Source: Bacteroidota bacterium
Lineage (GTDB): Bacteria > Bacteroidota > Bacteroidia > Bacteroidales > JAAUTT01
Reading direction: 5' to 3'
Assembly (NCBI GenBank): GCA_023429135.1
Contig: JAEYWD010000101.1
Span: forward strand, 1-64,000
Length of the DNA stretch: 64,000 bases
Shown: one piece after another, positions 1 through 8,466 of the stretch
Numbering within the stretch: the first letter of the stretch is position 1
How the letters are laid out: the number at the start of each line of letters is the position of its first letter
Notes under the pieces: model-generated
Seen by the model: the letters and a program-made list of their open reading frames with translations, nothing else
Databases searched by the model: none
Told to the model about the DNA's origin: nothing
Translations under genes and position numbers: made by a program

Positions 1-79
1 GGTTACGCCTCCAGCAACCCCCTCCTGCATTTAAGTAATTAACTGTCATTCCGAACATAGGTGAGGAATCTATTTAAAA

Positions 80-1324
80 TTATTTTACTTTAATTTTCTG
101 CAAATGCATTTTATCATCCATGTCCGAGATAAAAACTTCTTCACCGGCCTGAATTCCATCCAAAACTTCGAAGTATTCAAAATTACTTTCTCCAAAGCGA
201 ACTGTGCGGCGAACAGCTTCTCCATCTTTCAACACAAAAAGGTAGGGGTTGCTCCCTTTCAGAATAAGCCGTTGACGGGGAATACGTACTACGTCTTTTC
301 TGTACGAAGTTACAATGCTCAAATCTACTCTCTGGTTCGACCGCAAGGCAGGATGATCCTTTCGGTCGAGCGATACTATAAATTTCACATTCTCATTCTG
401 AACAGTAGGATTTACAGCCGATATCTTTCCTGATAAAACCGAATCGCCCACATATACCTTCACCATGCGTTCCAATGCTAATTTAGCTGAATTAACTTCG
501 CTAATGGTACCCTCCACCTTAAAACTGCTCAAATTGGCAAGTTTCACCACCTCACCACCAATACTCACGGTGGAGCCAATCTTATCGTTGATCCAAATTA
601 CAACGCCATTTCCGGTGGCTTTTATATCTGAGTTTTCAATGCGGTTTTTTAGCTCCTGAATTTCTTTTTGGTAAATGCTGATTCGGTATTCCTGATCCTT
701 CAGATCGGTTTGAAGCGAAGCATTCTTGTTGGAAATGTTTTGCTGAAGATGCTCAATTTCGAGTTTCGAGATTTTGGAATTGAGTTCGGCAAGTTTTACC
801 ATTTCATCGGTTGTACCCCCGATGGATTTCAGGTATCTTTCGTTCTCGTAGCTTTTTGTCACACTTTCGCTTTTTAGGCGTTGTATCTCGAAATTGGTCT
901 GAAGGTCAGTAATGGTACTTTCGATGGTGAGCTGAAGCTTTTTCTTTTGATTTTGCTTTGATGCCAGTTCATCGAGCATTCGTGAGAGCTGCATTTCGTC
1001 GGCACTTTTATCGAGCGAAAGGATGATATCTCCGGCCTTAACAAGCTCACCCACGTTGCGGTGGACTTTTAAAATTCTGGACGTAACGGGCGAAACAATT
1101 ACCTCTTCGAATTCGGGCAAAATCGTACCGGAGGCTGAAACTGAAGCTTCCAGATTGCCTCTGTCGGCCTTTACAATCTCTATTTCCGAAAGATGAATCA
1201 CAGGAGTAATAAGACTTCTGAAAGCTCCAAACACACCAAAAAGCAAAATGCCGGCAGACGCAATTATAATAAAGCGCCGTTGCTTTTGCTTTCTAAGTAT
1301 TTCGGGAGAAATGTTCCGGTCCAT
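80..1324 (-). CDS. HlyD/MacA-type periplasmic adaptor of an efflux or secretion ABC system
   Basis: 414-residue membrane fusion protein. One N-terminal membrane anchor lies at about residues 18-40. It is followed by a barrel-sandwich (lipoyl-like) half at about 60-105, a long coiled-coil hairpin at about 105-230 rich in K/E/L/Q, the second lipoyl half at about 233-265, then beta-barrel and membrane-proximal domains to the end. Such adaptors join an inner-membrane transporter to a TolC-like channel. The partner genes (typically an ATPase and FtsX-like permeases) are not in view and would lie to the left of the window. It is separated by about 500 bp from the efflux operon on the same strand, so it is probably its own unit. 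The start codon lies inside a small 7-bp inverted repeat (CATGCAA/TTGCATG, 1322-1341). Family assignment is firm; the substrate is unknown. Confidence 0.85.
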   Translation of the reverse strand: MDRNISPEILRKQKQRRFIIIASAGILLFGVFGAFRSLITPVIHLSEIEIVKADRGNLEASVSASGTILPEFEEVIVSPVTSRILKVHRNVGELVKAGDIILSLDKSADEMQLSRMLDELASKQNQKKKLQLTIESTITDLQTNFEIQRLKSESVTKSYENERYLKSIGGTTDEMVKLAELNSKISKLEIEHLQQNISNKNASLQTDLKDQEYRISIYQKEIQELKNRIENSDIKATGNGVVIWINDKIGSTVSIGGEVVKLANLSSFKVEGTISEVNSAKLALERMVKVYVGDSVLSGKISAVNPTVQNENVKFIVSLDRKDHPALRSNQRVDLSIVTSYRKDVVRIPRQRLILKGSNPYLFVLKDGEAVRRTVRFGESNFEYFEVLDGIQAGEEVFISDMDDKMHLQKIKVK

Positions 1325-1838
1325 GCAATTTTGTTTGCATGAAATAAATCAACTTTCAGGCCTTAAGATTTAGAATGCTGTTTTATTGCTATTTATGATT
1401 TTACAAAAATGAAGAAAATTGTCCAGTTGTGGACAGGGTGTCCTGTTATGCAGTCAGATCAATTGAATTCTTCAGGTGAATCTTGTCCCTGGCCCTCAGA
1501 ATTTTCTTTCACATCCTACGGAAAAGTACCCCGGAGGTACTAATTAATACCTCTGAGGCAGAAAAAAGTACCCTGGAGGTACTTTTTAGTACCTTCGAGA
1601 TAGAAAAAGGTACCTCAGAGGTACTAAAAGGTACCTTTCGGATAGAAATTAGTACCTGTTGGGGTATTAAAAAGTACCGTAAAGGTACTAAAAGGTACCT
1701 TGGAGCTGGAAATTAGTACCTTTCCCCTGGAAAAAAGTACCTAAGCAGGTATTAATCAGTAGGGAAAAGGTGAAAAAAAAGAGCGACTACCTGAAACCAG
1801 GGATAAAAAGGTAAGCAGCCGTTTATTTAGGGAGACTA
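1325..1838. other. Gene-free stretch holding the leader of the adaptor gene and a repeat array
   Basis: This 514-base gap separates two minus-strand genes. Its left part (1325-1480) would hold the promoter of the adaptor gene; two overlapping inverted repeats lie there (GTCCA/TGGAC at 1421-1434 and GGACA/TGTCC at 1431-1443). The right part is dominated by the 21-bp tandem array listed separately. An open frame of 77 codons runs through the array only because 21 is a multiple of three; no gene is supported. Confidence 0.7.
1525..1756. repeat. 21-bp-period tandem repeat array, 11 units, each opening with RGTACC
   Basis: Eleven consecutive units start at 1525, 1546, 1567, 1588, 1609, 1630, 1651, 1673, 1694, 1715 and 1736. 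All are 21 bp except the seventh (22 bp). Each opens with RGTACC (AATACC in unit 2) and ends in an A/T-rich tail. Two unit types alternate at first. Type A has a second, inverted half GGTACT or GGTATT about 11 bp later, making a dyad. Type B instead carries a TAGAAA, CAGAAA or CTGGAAA tail. Alternation breaks after the 22-bp unit. The period equals two helical turns, so all RGTACC boxes face the same side of the DNA. No CRISPR-like spacers are present. Confidence 0.85.
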
Positions 1839-3083
1839 TTATTCCGATGCTTTAACCCCGATTTTTTTTCCAAATCTCCTGATGGCATAATGATAAGCAA
1901 CGACTGCCATCACAAAATAAATAACAGCCTGTATCATCAGCATAATCAGCTCAGGTTTTATCTGGGCAACATCGGCTCCACTGCTTCGCATTTGAATGTA
2001 TGCAGGAATCATGGTTGTGCTTGGAAATATGTGTGCTATTGCATATAAGCCTTTCGGAATGGCCTCTACCGGCCAGGAAAGACCACTTAAGAAAACAACT
2101 ATGGGAGAAAGAAATACCATAAAAAGCATGGAATGGACCCTTTCCTTAAAAAAGATGCTGATGGCCATTCCTAAAAATGAAACGGAAAGAACATATGGAA
2201 CAAAAAGTATTACCGAATCCAGAAATCCGCTGTTGTCCGGATAACCATACCACTTATACAGGATACCAAGAGCAAACAAAGCGTTAACGAGATATACAAA
2301 AACATAGGCCGAAGCCTTCCCAAATACAAGTCGAACGCTTCCAATATGATGTTTTGCCTTCCCTGTCATTTTAAGGAAAATATTTTTTTCGCGTATGGTA
2401 CCTCCCAACATTCCTATACCTATGAGTAAGGTTTGTTGGATAATAATCAGTATCATACCCGGCATAACAAAACTTCCATAACCTCCGGCAGGATTGTACA
2501 GATTGTAAGTACTCACTTTCAAGGGTTCCTGCTGATTGAGCGCCTGAGCCATGCTTTTCCCTTCGGCCAACATGCGTTTCACTTCAATGCCTCCGTTTAC
2601 TGTCCCGTTAACAAAACTTGCGCCTCCAAAAACCTGTTTGTAAAGTAAAAAATTACTGGCATCGCAATAAACACCAACATTGGCCTGCTTCGACGATAAT
2701 ATATCCCGCTCAAAACCGTCAGGTATCAGCACAATTCCCTTTACTTTACCATCGTAAAACAACTGTTCAGCTTCCTTGAGGCTTGCGGGTTTAATTACCA
2801 CATGCATTTGCTCTGTTGCATCGGCCATGCGGCTATATTGCCTGCTGGTTTGGGAATGATCCAGATCAATCACTGCCACAGGAATTTCCCGCACAACTTC
2901 TTTTTCATACCCAATGGCATAAAGCAACGGGTAAATAAACATGGCTATCATAAACAGGAGAACCGCACCCGCATCGGAGAATATCAGTTTAATCTCATCG
3001 ACAAAAATCAGGGCAGTTTCCCTGGGACCAGTAACGATTCTCCTTTTTATATCGCTGAAATTCAGCTTTAAGCTATTTTTCAT
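1839..3083 (-). CDS. ABC-2 type permease of a TolC-linked efflux system (second permease)
   Basis: 414-residue inner-membrane protein of the ABC2_membrane_3 type. One N-terminal membrane helix (about residues 38-56) is followed by a periplasmic domain of about 150 residues (the VAVIDLDHSQTSRQ region), then about five helices in the C-terminal half including a PGMILIIIQQTLLIGIG segment. It is the last gene of the TetR-tolC-hlyD-permease-permease operon and is 115 bp downstream of the first permease. It resembles YhhJ/YbhS/YbhR-type permeases, which export drugs or other small hydrophobic molecules together with an adaptor and an outer-membrane channel. No nucleotide-binding domain is fused to it, and none is encoded next to it. 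Confidence 0.85.
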   Translation of the reverse strand: MKNSLKLNFSDIKRRIVTGPRETALIFVDEIKLIFSDAGAVLLFMIAMFIYPLLYAIGYEKEVVREIPVAVIDLDHSQTSRQYSRMADATEQMHVVIKPASLKEAEQLFYDGKVKGIVLIPDGFERDILSSKQANVGVYCDASNFLLYKQVFGGASFVNGTVNGGIEVKRMLAEGKSMAQALNQQEPLKVSTYNLYNPAGGYGSFVMPGMILIIIQQTLLIGIGMLGGTIREKNIFLKMTGKAKHHIGSVRLVFGKASAYVFVYLVNALFALGILYKWYGYPDNSGFLDSVILFVPYVLSVSFLGMAISIFFKERVHSMLFMVFLSPIVVFLSGLSWPVEAIPKGLYAIAHIFPSTTMIPAYIQMRSSGADVAQIKPELIMLMIQAVIYFVMAVVAYHYAIRRFGKKIGVKASE

Positions 3084-3198
3084 TTTATTTAGTATATAGT
3101 ACTGAGTACCGAGTACTTAGTAAAAACCAATCATGAACCATTTTAACAAAACGCACAATTAATTCCAGTAACACACAACACGTAACCCGTAACCCGTT

Positions 3199-4398
3199 TC
3201 ACTTCTTCCCCCATCTTTTTTTGTTTAGCATCATGTACCTTAATCTGGGAACAAATAAAAGCCCCAGCCCAATGAATAGAAGCATTGTATACATCGACAA
3301 AATCCCATGGGAGGCTGGTTCTCCACGTAGTGTCTGCCCTATTAAAATTTCTATCCAGTAGGTATAGGGAAAAATATACGAAAAAGCCTGTCCGAATGCC
3401 GGCATTCCCGACGCCGGAAAAGTTAGTCCCGAGAAGGTAAGCGCCAGCATACAATAGGCGCTGGCCAGCGACATAGCCAACCGCATGTTTGTGGTTAACG
3501 ATACGAGGAATATAGCTAAAAACTGATAACTTACGATCAGAAGCAATTCACCTGTCAGAATACCTGCTATACTCCCTTTTAAAGGCAGTCCCAGGTAGTT
3601 GAAAAAAATAATATTCATGATCAGAGCCACGCAGAAATAAATAGCAGTGTAAGGTAGAAGTTTCCCGGCAAGTGCTACAGCAAAATTCTTACTGGCCAGA
3701 CGCAGCCATTTTGGTCCTGTGCCACGGTACAATTCATCACCTATTGCATAAATGCTTCCAAGCAATGTGAATACTATCAGAATGAGAGGAAGCAGTCCTA
3801 ACGTAAGATAATAGGAATAGCTTGTATATGGGTTAAATAACAAAGTTGAATTCAATTGTACAGGCATGACGCGTGCCATAGCCTGTTCTTTGGATTTTCC
3901 TGTTTTAAGTTGCATCTGTAACTTAATCCCACCCGACAAAGTGGCAAGCGCCTTGCGGATTCCACTGTTCAGTAATCCGCTTTTTACAACATTGGCATTG
4001 TTAAGGTACAATGCCAGGTGAGCGCTCCCTCCTTTATAAATGTCTTTTTCCGTTCCTGCGGGAATATATAATACAGCGCTTACTTTTCCATCTTCAATTG
4101 CCGTGCGGGCTTCGTCCAGACTGGTATAACTTCTGTCGATAGCTGCTATGGAAGTTGCATCGGTCATTCTGGCGATTTGTCGCGAGAGCTGGGTAAAATC
4201 CATGTCCACAACTGCTACCGGAAGTTCCCGGGGAACATTGTGTGAGAAAATAAGAACAATTAAGAGAAAACTGAAGACAGGGCCAATAAACGTAGCAAAA
4301 AGCAATGCCCATCGGCGGGTTATCCTTCTCCACTCCCGCGAAATTACTTTGCGAAATGGAGATTTGTCGTCAATCATATTTTGCTGGTCAGTACTCAT
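3199..4398 (-). CDS. ABC-2 type permease of a TolC-linked efflux system (first permease)
   Basis: 399-residue paralogue of the downstream permease with the same layout. An N-terminal helix lies at about 32-52, then a periplasmic domain (about 53-190, with VAVVDMDFTQLSRQIARMTDA) and about five C-terminal helices. Its start overlaps the stop of the upstream adaptor gene by four bases, indicating translational coupling. The pair of permeases probably forms a heterodimer. Known families of this kind need an ATPase such as YbhF; the absence of one here is noted as a finding. Function as an export permease is secure at family level; the substrate is not known. Confidence 0.85.
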   Translation of the reverse strand: MSTDQQNMIDDKSPFRKVISREWRRITRRWALLFATFIGPVFSFLLIVLIFSHNVPRELPVAVVDMDFTQLSRQIARMTDATSIAAIDRSYTSLDEARTAIEDGKVSAVLYIPAGTEKDIYKGGSAHLALYLNNANVVKSGLLNSGIRKALATLSGGIKLQMQLKTGKSKEQAMARVMPVQLNSTLLFNPYTSYSYYLTLGLLPLILIVFTLLGSIYAIGDELYRGTGPKWLRLASKNFAVALAGKLLPYTAIYFCVALIMNIIFFNYLGLPLKGSIAGILTGELLLIVSYQFLAIFLVSLTTNMRLAMSLASAYCMLALTFSGLTFPASGMPAFGQAFSYIFPYTYWIEILIGQTLRGEPASHGILSMYTMLLFIGLGLLFVPRLRYMMLNKKRWGKK

Positions 4399-5408
4399 TT
4401 TTCTGATTCACGAGCTGATTCCATTACCTTCTTCCAATTAACCAGCGCCGACATTCCTGGGCGGAGACCTTCTACCTTTTCAACCGGCTTGGCATGAACT
4501 TCAAAAGTTTTCATGTCGAAATCGCCTGAAGTCTTGGTAGCATTCCATGTGGCAAAACTGCCCAGCGCGTTGATATAAGTTACTTTAAGTTTCAACACTT
4601 TATCACCAAGAGCTGGGAACTTAGCTTCGAAAACACTACCTATTCTGATGGAGGCGAGTAAATCTTCGCGCAGATTAAAAGTGATCCAGCTATCGTTGGG
4701 TTTCACAATTGTAACCACAGGATAGCCAGCAGCAACCAATTCGCCCTGCTCCGCAATAATGTTCGAAATTTCGCCATCCGCAGGAGCGTAGATATTCATT
4801 TCGTTCAAATACGATTCTACTTCTTTGATGGCCCCTTCGGCACGTTCCACCATGGAGTATGCAGCAGCTTTATCTTCAACACGTGTACCCTTTTTGGCTT
4901 TTTCCCAGATAGCTTTAGCTGCACTGGCAGTTTCGCGTGCAGCACGGAGATTGGTTTCAGCCTCGTCGTGCTTTTGGGCAGGTAAAACACCTTCCTTATA
5001 AAGATTGGCAACACGTTTATATGTCTTTTCGGCAAGCTCAAAAGCTGCCTGGGCTTTCATGTAGGTGTCGTAAGCTGCCTGAATATCTTCGGCATCGGCT
5101 CCAGCTATGGCTTTGGAATTCTGTGCACGGGCTCCTTTAAGCGCCGCATTGGCCTGAGCAAGTTTAGCTTCTATTTCAGGGCTGTTCAGCGTGAAGAGCA
5201 GTTGACCTTTTTTAACGACGTCGCCCTTGTGAATTGGTAAACTATCAATTCTGCCAACCAGTTTCGAAGCTACTTTTATTTGTGTGGCTTCAACTTCACC
5301 CTGAACTTCAAGAGGGGTGGGCCGACTGATTGTCCATGTGGAATAAATCAGAAAAATTATTAAAGCGGCAATTCCTATTGCGGCAAGCACATTTCCATTC
5401 TTCTTCAT
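4395..5408 (-). CDS. HlyD-family efflux adaptor
   Basis: 337-residue membrane fusion protein of the YbhG/EmrA type. An N-terminal anchor lies at about 8-27, the first lipoyl half at about 40-75 (GRIDSLPIHKGDVVKKGQLL), an Ala/Lys/Glu-rich coiled coil at about 76-205, the second lipoyl half at about 207-235 (IYAPADGEISNI) and a short beta-barrel to the end. It begins 6 bp after the tolC-like stop codon and overlaps the first permease by four bases, so it is clearly in the same operon. It would bridge the two ABC-2 permeases in the inner membrane to the outer-membrane factor encoded just upstream. Confidence 0.88.
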   Translation of the reverse strand: MKKNGNVLAAIGIAALIIFLIYSTWTISRPTPLEVQGEVEATQIKVASKLVGRIDSLPIHKGDVVKKGQLLFTLNSPEIEAKLAQANAALKGARAQNSKAIAGADAEDIQAAYDTYMKAQAAFELAEKTYKRVANLYKEGVLPAQKHDEAETNLRAARETASAAKAIWEKAKKGTRVEDKAAAYSMVERAEGAIKEVESYLNEMNIYAPADGEISNIIAEQGELVAAGYPVVTIVKPNDSWITFNLREDLLASIRIGSVFEAKFPALGDKVLKLKVTYINALGSFATWNATKTSGDFDMKTFEVHAKPVEKVEGLRPGMSALVNWKKVMESARESEK

Positions 5409-5414
5409 TGTATA

Positions 5415-6956
5415 TTAATTCATGGTTTGATAAACTTCTGTTTTTGATTCTTTGCGTGTTCTGTAAGTATTAAATTCCTCAGGAATTCCTGAATACTGCA
5501 GTAACCTGGCAAGGGTAAGATCGTAATTGTACATAACCTGTAAGCGCTCAATACGGACCTGAGCCAGAGCCATGCGGGCATCAACAACCTCAGTGGCATT
5601 ATTCATTTCTTCGTGAAAAGCTTTTTCGCGTACTCTTAAATATTCGTTGGCAAAAGCCTGGGCTGTATCCAAAGCGGCAAGCTGTTCCCTGTAACTGTTT
5701 AACTCGTTGTAAAGCTTTAAAATCATGGTAGCTACATCTGCTTGTGCTTTTTCCTGTATTTGTTCAACTTGTTGGCTTTTTGCCGAAGCTGCTTTAACCT
5801 TTCTGTAGCGGGCTGTTCCGTCAAAAAGGGTCCATTTCAGACCTACACCCACCATCCATTCGGGAGCATAAGGAGAAAGATCCTTATTTACAATATCGTA
5901 CATTCCCTGTACTGCAACAGTAGGCAGATAATCGGCCTGCTGCACTCTATAGTTCACATCGGCCAGAGCTTTCTTGCTCTCTACAATCTGAAGCATAGGA
6001 TTTTTCTTTTCCGCCATACCGATGAAATAACCGGCCGATTCAATGCTGTCGAGATAAAACAAAGCCGATACAGGTTCAATCACCGAATCCTGTTCCATAG
6101 CTAATGTGTTTTTAAGAGCCTCATTCAAAATTTCGACAGTGCGGTTTGCTTTTTTAAATTCGCGGTCGGCCTGAGCATTGTATAACTTAGCCTGAAGTAC
6201 CTCAGCGTTTGCAATTAACCCGTCGCGCTGCATTTTCTGTGCATCGCTCAGATGTCGCTGCATTCCTGAATAAACATCTTTGCGAACCAGAACAGCTTGC
6301 CGGGCTAAACACAAGCCATAATAACGTTCTACCAGCTCGGCCATTAATTCTCCTTCCTTCTGGCGCATCGTTTCATTCGCTTCCGATTGCTCCAGCTTAG
6401 CAGCTTTGTTGGCTGCATGGATTTTTCCACCGGTATATAAAGGCCACATCACTGTAGTTGCAACCGTTCCAAATTGTTTTTCCTGTATCATCCTGTCCCA
6501 TTCGGCAGCCTGAATTTTGGCCAGACCTTGCTGGAACTGTCCTCTCACAGCCTGAGTCGAAAGATTATCGGGAAGCACAGGCATTACCTTATTGGTAGCC
6601 GGATCGGGATTTGGAACTCCTGAAAAAACTCCATAATTCCCCAAAGCCGAATAAAGAGGCGTGATGGCATCGCGCACAGGTGTCAAATCCAGGGTTAAAT
6701 CCTCCGACAGTACCATATAACTTGCGGTTATTCCAACTTTGGGCATATAAAGCCCTTTGGAGGCTTTTGCCAACTGACTTTTCTCTTCCTGCAAGTATTG
6801 AGTTTGCTTAATCTGGTGATTATTTTGCCGTGCAATTTCAAATGCCTGGTCGAAAGTCATCATGAGCCTCGGCACGGTATCCTGGCCTTCAGCCCCAACT
6901 AGCCATAGAAGGCTCACTGAAAGTAAAATGGCTTTCGGGCTATAAACAATTTTCAT
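5415..6956 (-). CDS. TolC-like outer membrane efflux protein
   Basis: 513-residue outer membrane factor. The signal peptide (about 1-24) ends near LLWLVGAEG. Two repeats of the OEP type follow, with long amphipathic helices (for example YLQEEKSQLAKASKGLYMPKV) and the conserved second-repeat pattern around YRKVKAASAKSQQVEQ. It would form the trimeric channel through the outer membrane for the adaptor and permeases encoded next. The start overlaps the TetR gene's stop by four bases. About 65 residues between the first helices (LDLTPVRDAITPLYSALG onward) form an insertion that is common in Bacteroidota homologues. Confidence 0.88.
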   Translation of the reverse strand: MKIVYSPKAILLSVSLLWLVGAEGQDTVPRLMMTFDQAFEIARQNNHQIKQTQYLQEEKSQLAKASKGLYMPKVGITASYMVLSEDLTLDLTPVRDAITPLYSALGNYGVFSGVPNPDPATNKVMPVLPDNLSTQAVRGQFQQGLAKIQAAEWDRMIQEKQFGTVATTVMWPLYTGGKIHAANKAAKLEQSEANETMRQKEGELMAELVERYYGLCLARQAVLVRKDVYSGMQRHLSDAQKMQRDGLIANAEVLQAKLYNAQADREFKKANRTVEILNEALKNTLAMEQDSVIEPVSALFYLDSIESAGYFIGMAEKKNPMLQIVESKKALADVNYRVQQADYLPTVAVQGMYDIVNKDLSPYAPEWMVGVGLKWTLFDGTARYRKVKAASAKSQQVEQIQEKAQADVATMILKLYNELNSYREQLAALDTAQAFANEYLRVREKAFHEEMNNATEVVDARMALAQVRIERLQVMYNYDLTLARLLQYSGIPEEFNTYRTRKESKTEVYQTMN

Positions 6957-7540
6957 TTTTTATTTATTAAGTTGCATTGTATTTTCAAAACTCTCTTGAT
7001 TTCATCATTCCCAAGACCATCTCTGTTAAAGAAGTTTTTCAGGTGAAGATTAATGAACTGTATAGGATAAGCAACCCCTACCAGGTAAATCTCCTCCTCA
7101 TCTGTTCCAGAGGCAATTTCTCCAGTTTTTTGGCCAATTTCCATTACTTTCCGGCAAAGACTTATAATCTTCTGCCGTTGCTCTTCCTGGATTTTGAAAT
7201 TATAATCGTGCATAAGCACATATAAAAATTTAACTCTGTCGGGATTTTGAATAGCCAGTTCAAATAATGTTGCCGTTAATTTCTCAAAGATCTCGGAAAC
7301 AGAGTGATGGTTATCCAGAAGACTTTCAAGCTTTTGTATTAAATTTTCGAGATTGCTAAACAGCAGATCATTTACCAGCTCGGCTTTACCCTTGTAATGC
7401 CGGTATAAATAACCTTCGGCAACACCTGCGGTGTGGGCAATTTCGGAAATGGATGCTCCTCCATACCCTTTCATCACTACCATCTCCAGGGTGGCAGCTT
7501 TGATGCGTTCAATTTTCGTTTCGTCTATTAACCTTGCCAT
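6953..7540 (-). CDS. TetR-family transcriptional regulator of the efflux operon
   Basis: About 195 residues. The helix-turn-helix lies near the N-terminus (KAATLEMVVMKGYGGASISEIA, then AGVAEGYLYRHYKGKAELV, the TetR_N signature). A ligand-binding helical domain makes up the rest. I place the start at the internal ATG giving MARLIDETK, because a perfect inverted repeat that looks like the operator (7550-7563) and a -7 box (7577-7584) lie just upstream. An in-frame ATG at 7564 would add eight residues and place the operator inside the coding region. The gene heads the efflux operon, overlapping tolC by four bases, and probably represses it together with itself. Confidence 0.85.
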   Translation of the reverse strand: MARLIDETKIERIKAATLEMVVMKGYGGASISEIAHTAGVAEGYLYRHYKGKAELVNDLLFSNLENLIQKLESLLDNHHSVSEIFEKLTATLFELAIQNPDRVKFLYVLMHDYNFKIQEEQRQKIISLCRKVMEIGQKTGEIASGTDEEEIYLVGVAYPIQFINLHLKNFFNRDGLGNDEIKRVLKIQCNLINKK

Positions 7541-7549
7541 AATTTTGAG

Positions 7550-7563
7550 TGAATACTCATTCA
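7550..7563. promoter_or_regulatory. Likely TetR operator, perfect inverted repeat TGAAT-N4-ATTCA
   Basis: The plus strand reads TGAATACTCATTCA, a perfect 5-bp inverted repeat with a 4-bp spacer. It falls between the predicted -7 box (7577-7584) and the preferred ATG (7540), so it is within the first transcribed bases. This is the usual place for autoregulation by TetR-family repressors, many of which bind TGAATGA-like dyads. Confidence 0.55.
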
Positions 7564-7576
7564 TTTAATTTGGCTG

Positions 7577-7584
7577 CAAAAATA
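7577..7584 (-). promoter_or_regulatory. Bacteroidota -7 box (TATTTTTG) for the efflux operon
   Basis: On the minus strand the sequence is TATTTTTG, matching the TAnnTTTG consensus of the main Bacteroidota sigma factor. A clear TTTG at -33 is not visible in the A/T-rich upstream DNA. The implied start point, around 7570, lies just before the TetR-like operator. Confidence 0.5.
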
Positions 7585-7746
7585 GAAAATTTTATTTATT
7601 TCTATTGATTCTTTATTTATTTTTGAAATTTAACCAAAAATTTGTAACAGATTAAAAAGACAAACGTATCTAAAACACATTGCAGGAAAGAATTATTGAA
7701 TTTCTGAGATAATCATTAATCTATACTCATTTGTTATAAAAATTGT

Positions 7747-8466
7747 ATGAAAAACCGCATAATCTACTTTTGCATAATTTTGGCTTGTGTAATAAATGCA
7801 TGCATAAAAGACAAAGATGAATTAATTAATGAGATTCCAAAGGAAATTATTCGTACAAAAGTAGATTCGACATTATATCCAAAAATTGTTGAGAGGTTTC
7901 CAGAATGGGTTAACCCAAATGTAAAATACCCTTATCTGTTTTCAGACACAATTCAAAAACAGATTATTCTTACTGATTCGTCTGAAGTCTATTTAACCTT
8001 TATTGCCGAAAACGCAGGATTAAGAAGTACAATCGGTTGGTATTCCTATCCGGTGGAGAATCCTCCTAAAAAAGTTGAAGATATCAATTTACATATTTTA
8101 TTCCCAAATGCTTCCGGTAAAGGAAAAGGAGGTGAACTCTTGCAGGGGGATATGGTTCAACTTGGAAATAAAAAAATACCAAAAGGAACTGCTATTGGAT
8201 TTTTTCTAATTTCCAATGGCTGGGAAGATGGTAAAATCAATTATAATAATCCTACTTACTATACAGATCAATTCCTAAACGAAGAAAACTATCAATATCA
8301 TATTTTATTTAAGGAGAATGAAGGACGGAATATCATTCTGGGATTTGAAGACACAAGTTTTGAAAAGTCAGATAAAGATTATAATGATTTATTATTCATA
8401 GTATCTGATAATAAAAATGGATTTGAATCTATATTTTTTAATATTAATAAACTTCCTTCATTATAA
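7747..8466 (+). CDS. Lipoprotein with a DUF4114 domain
   Basis: 239 residues. A lipoprotein signal peptide ends in INAC with the lipidated cysteine at residue 19. The C-terminal half looks like DUF4114: GTAIGFFLISNGW at about 155-167, YYTDQFLNEEN after it, and the hallmark ILGFEDTSF...SDKDYNDLLF near the end (the FED...DKDYND acidic pattern resembles calcium-binding loops). DUF4114 domains are found in surface and secreted proteins; no enzyme activity is known to me. It stands alone between the efflux operon and the Ig-like lipoprotein. The role is unknown; membrane anchoring is well supported. Confidence 0.7.
   Translation: MKNRIIYFCIILACVINACIKDKDELINEIPKEIIRTKVDSTLYPKIVERFPEWVNPNVKYPYLFSDTIQKQIILTDSSEVYLTFIAENAGLRSTIGWYSYPVENPPKKVEDINLHILFPNASGKGKGGELLQGDMVQLGNKKIPKGTAIGFFLISNGWEDGKINYNNPTYYTDQFLNEENYQYHILFKENEGRNIILGFEDTSFEKSDKDYNDLLFIVSDNKNGFESIFFNINKLPSL

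Noticed and set aside
1483..1716. 77-codon plus-strand open frame through the repeat array
   Set aside because: The frame stays open only because the repeat period (21) is a multiple of three; the translation is a heptad-like repeat without a known family or ribosome binding site.
1525..1756. Possible CRISPR array
   Set aside because: Unit length is 21 bp without distinct unique spacers, and there are no cas genes nearby.
3143..3454. 103-codon open frame overlapping the first permease
   Set aside because: Same strand, wrong frame, no domain; a shadow of the permease gene.
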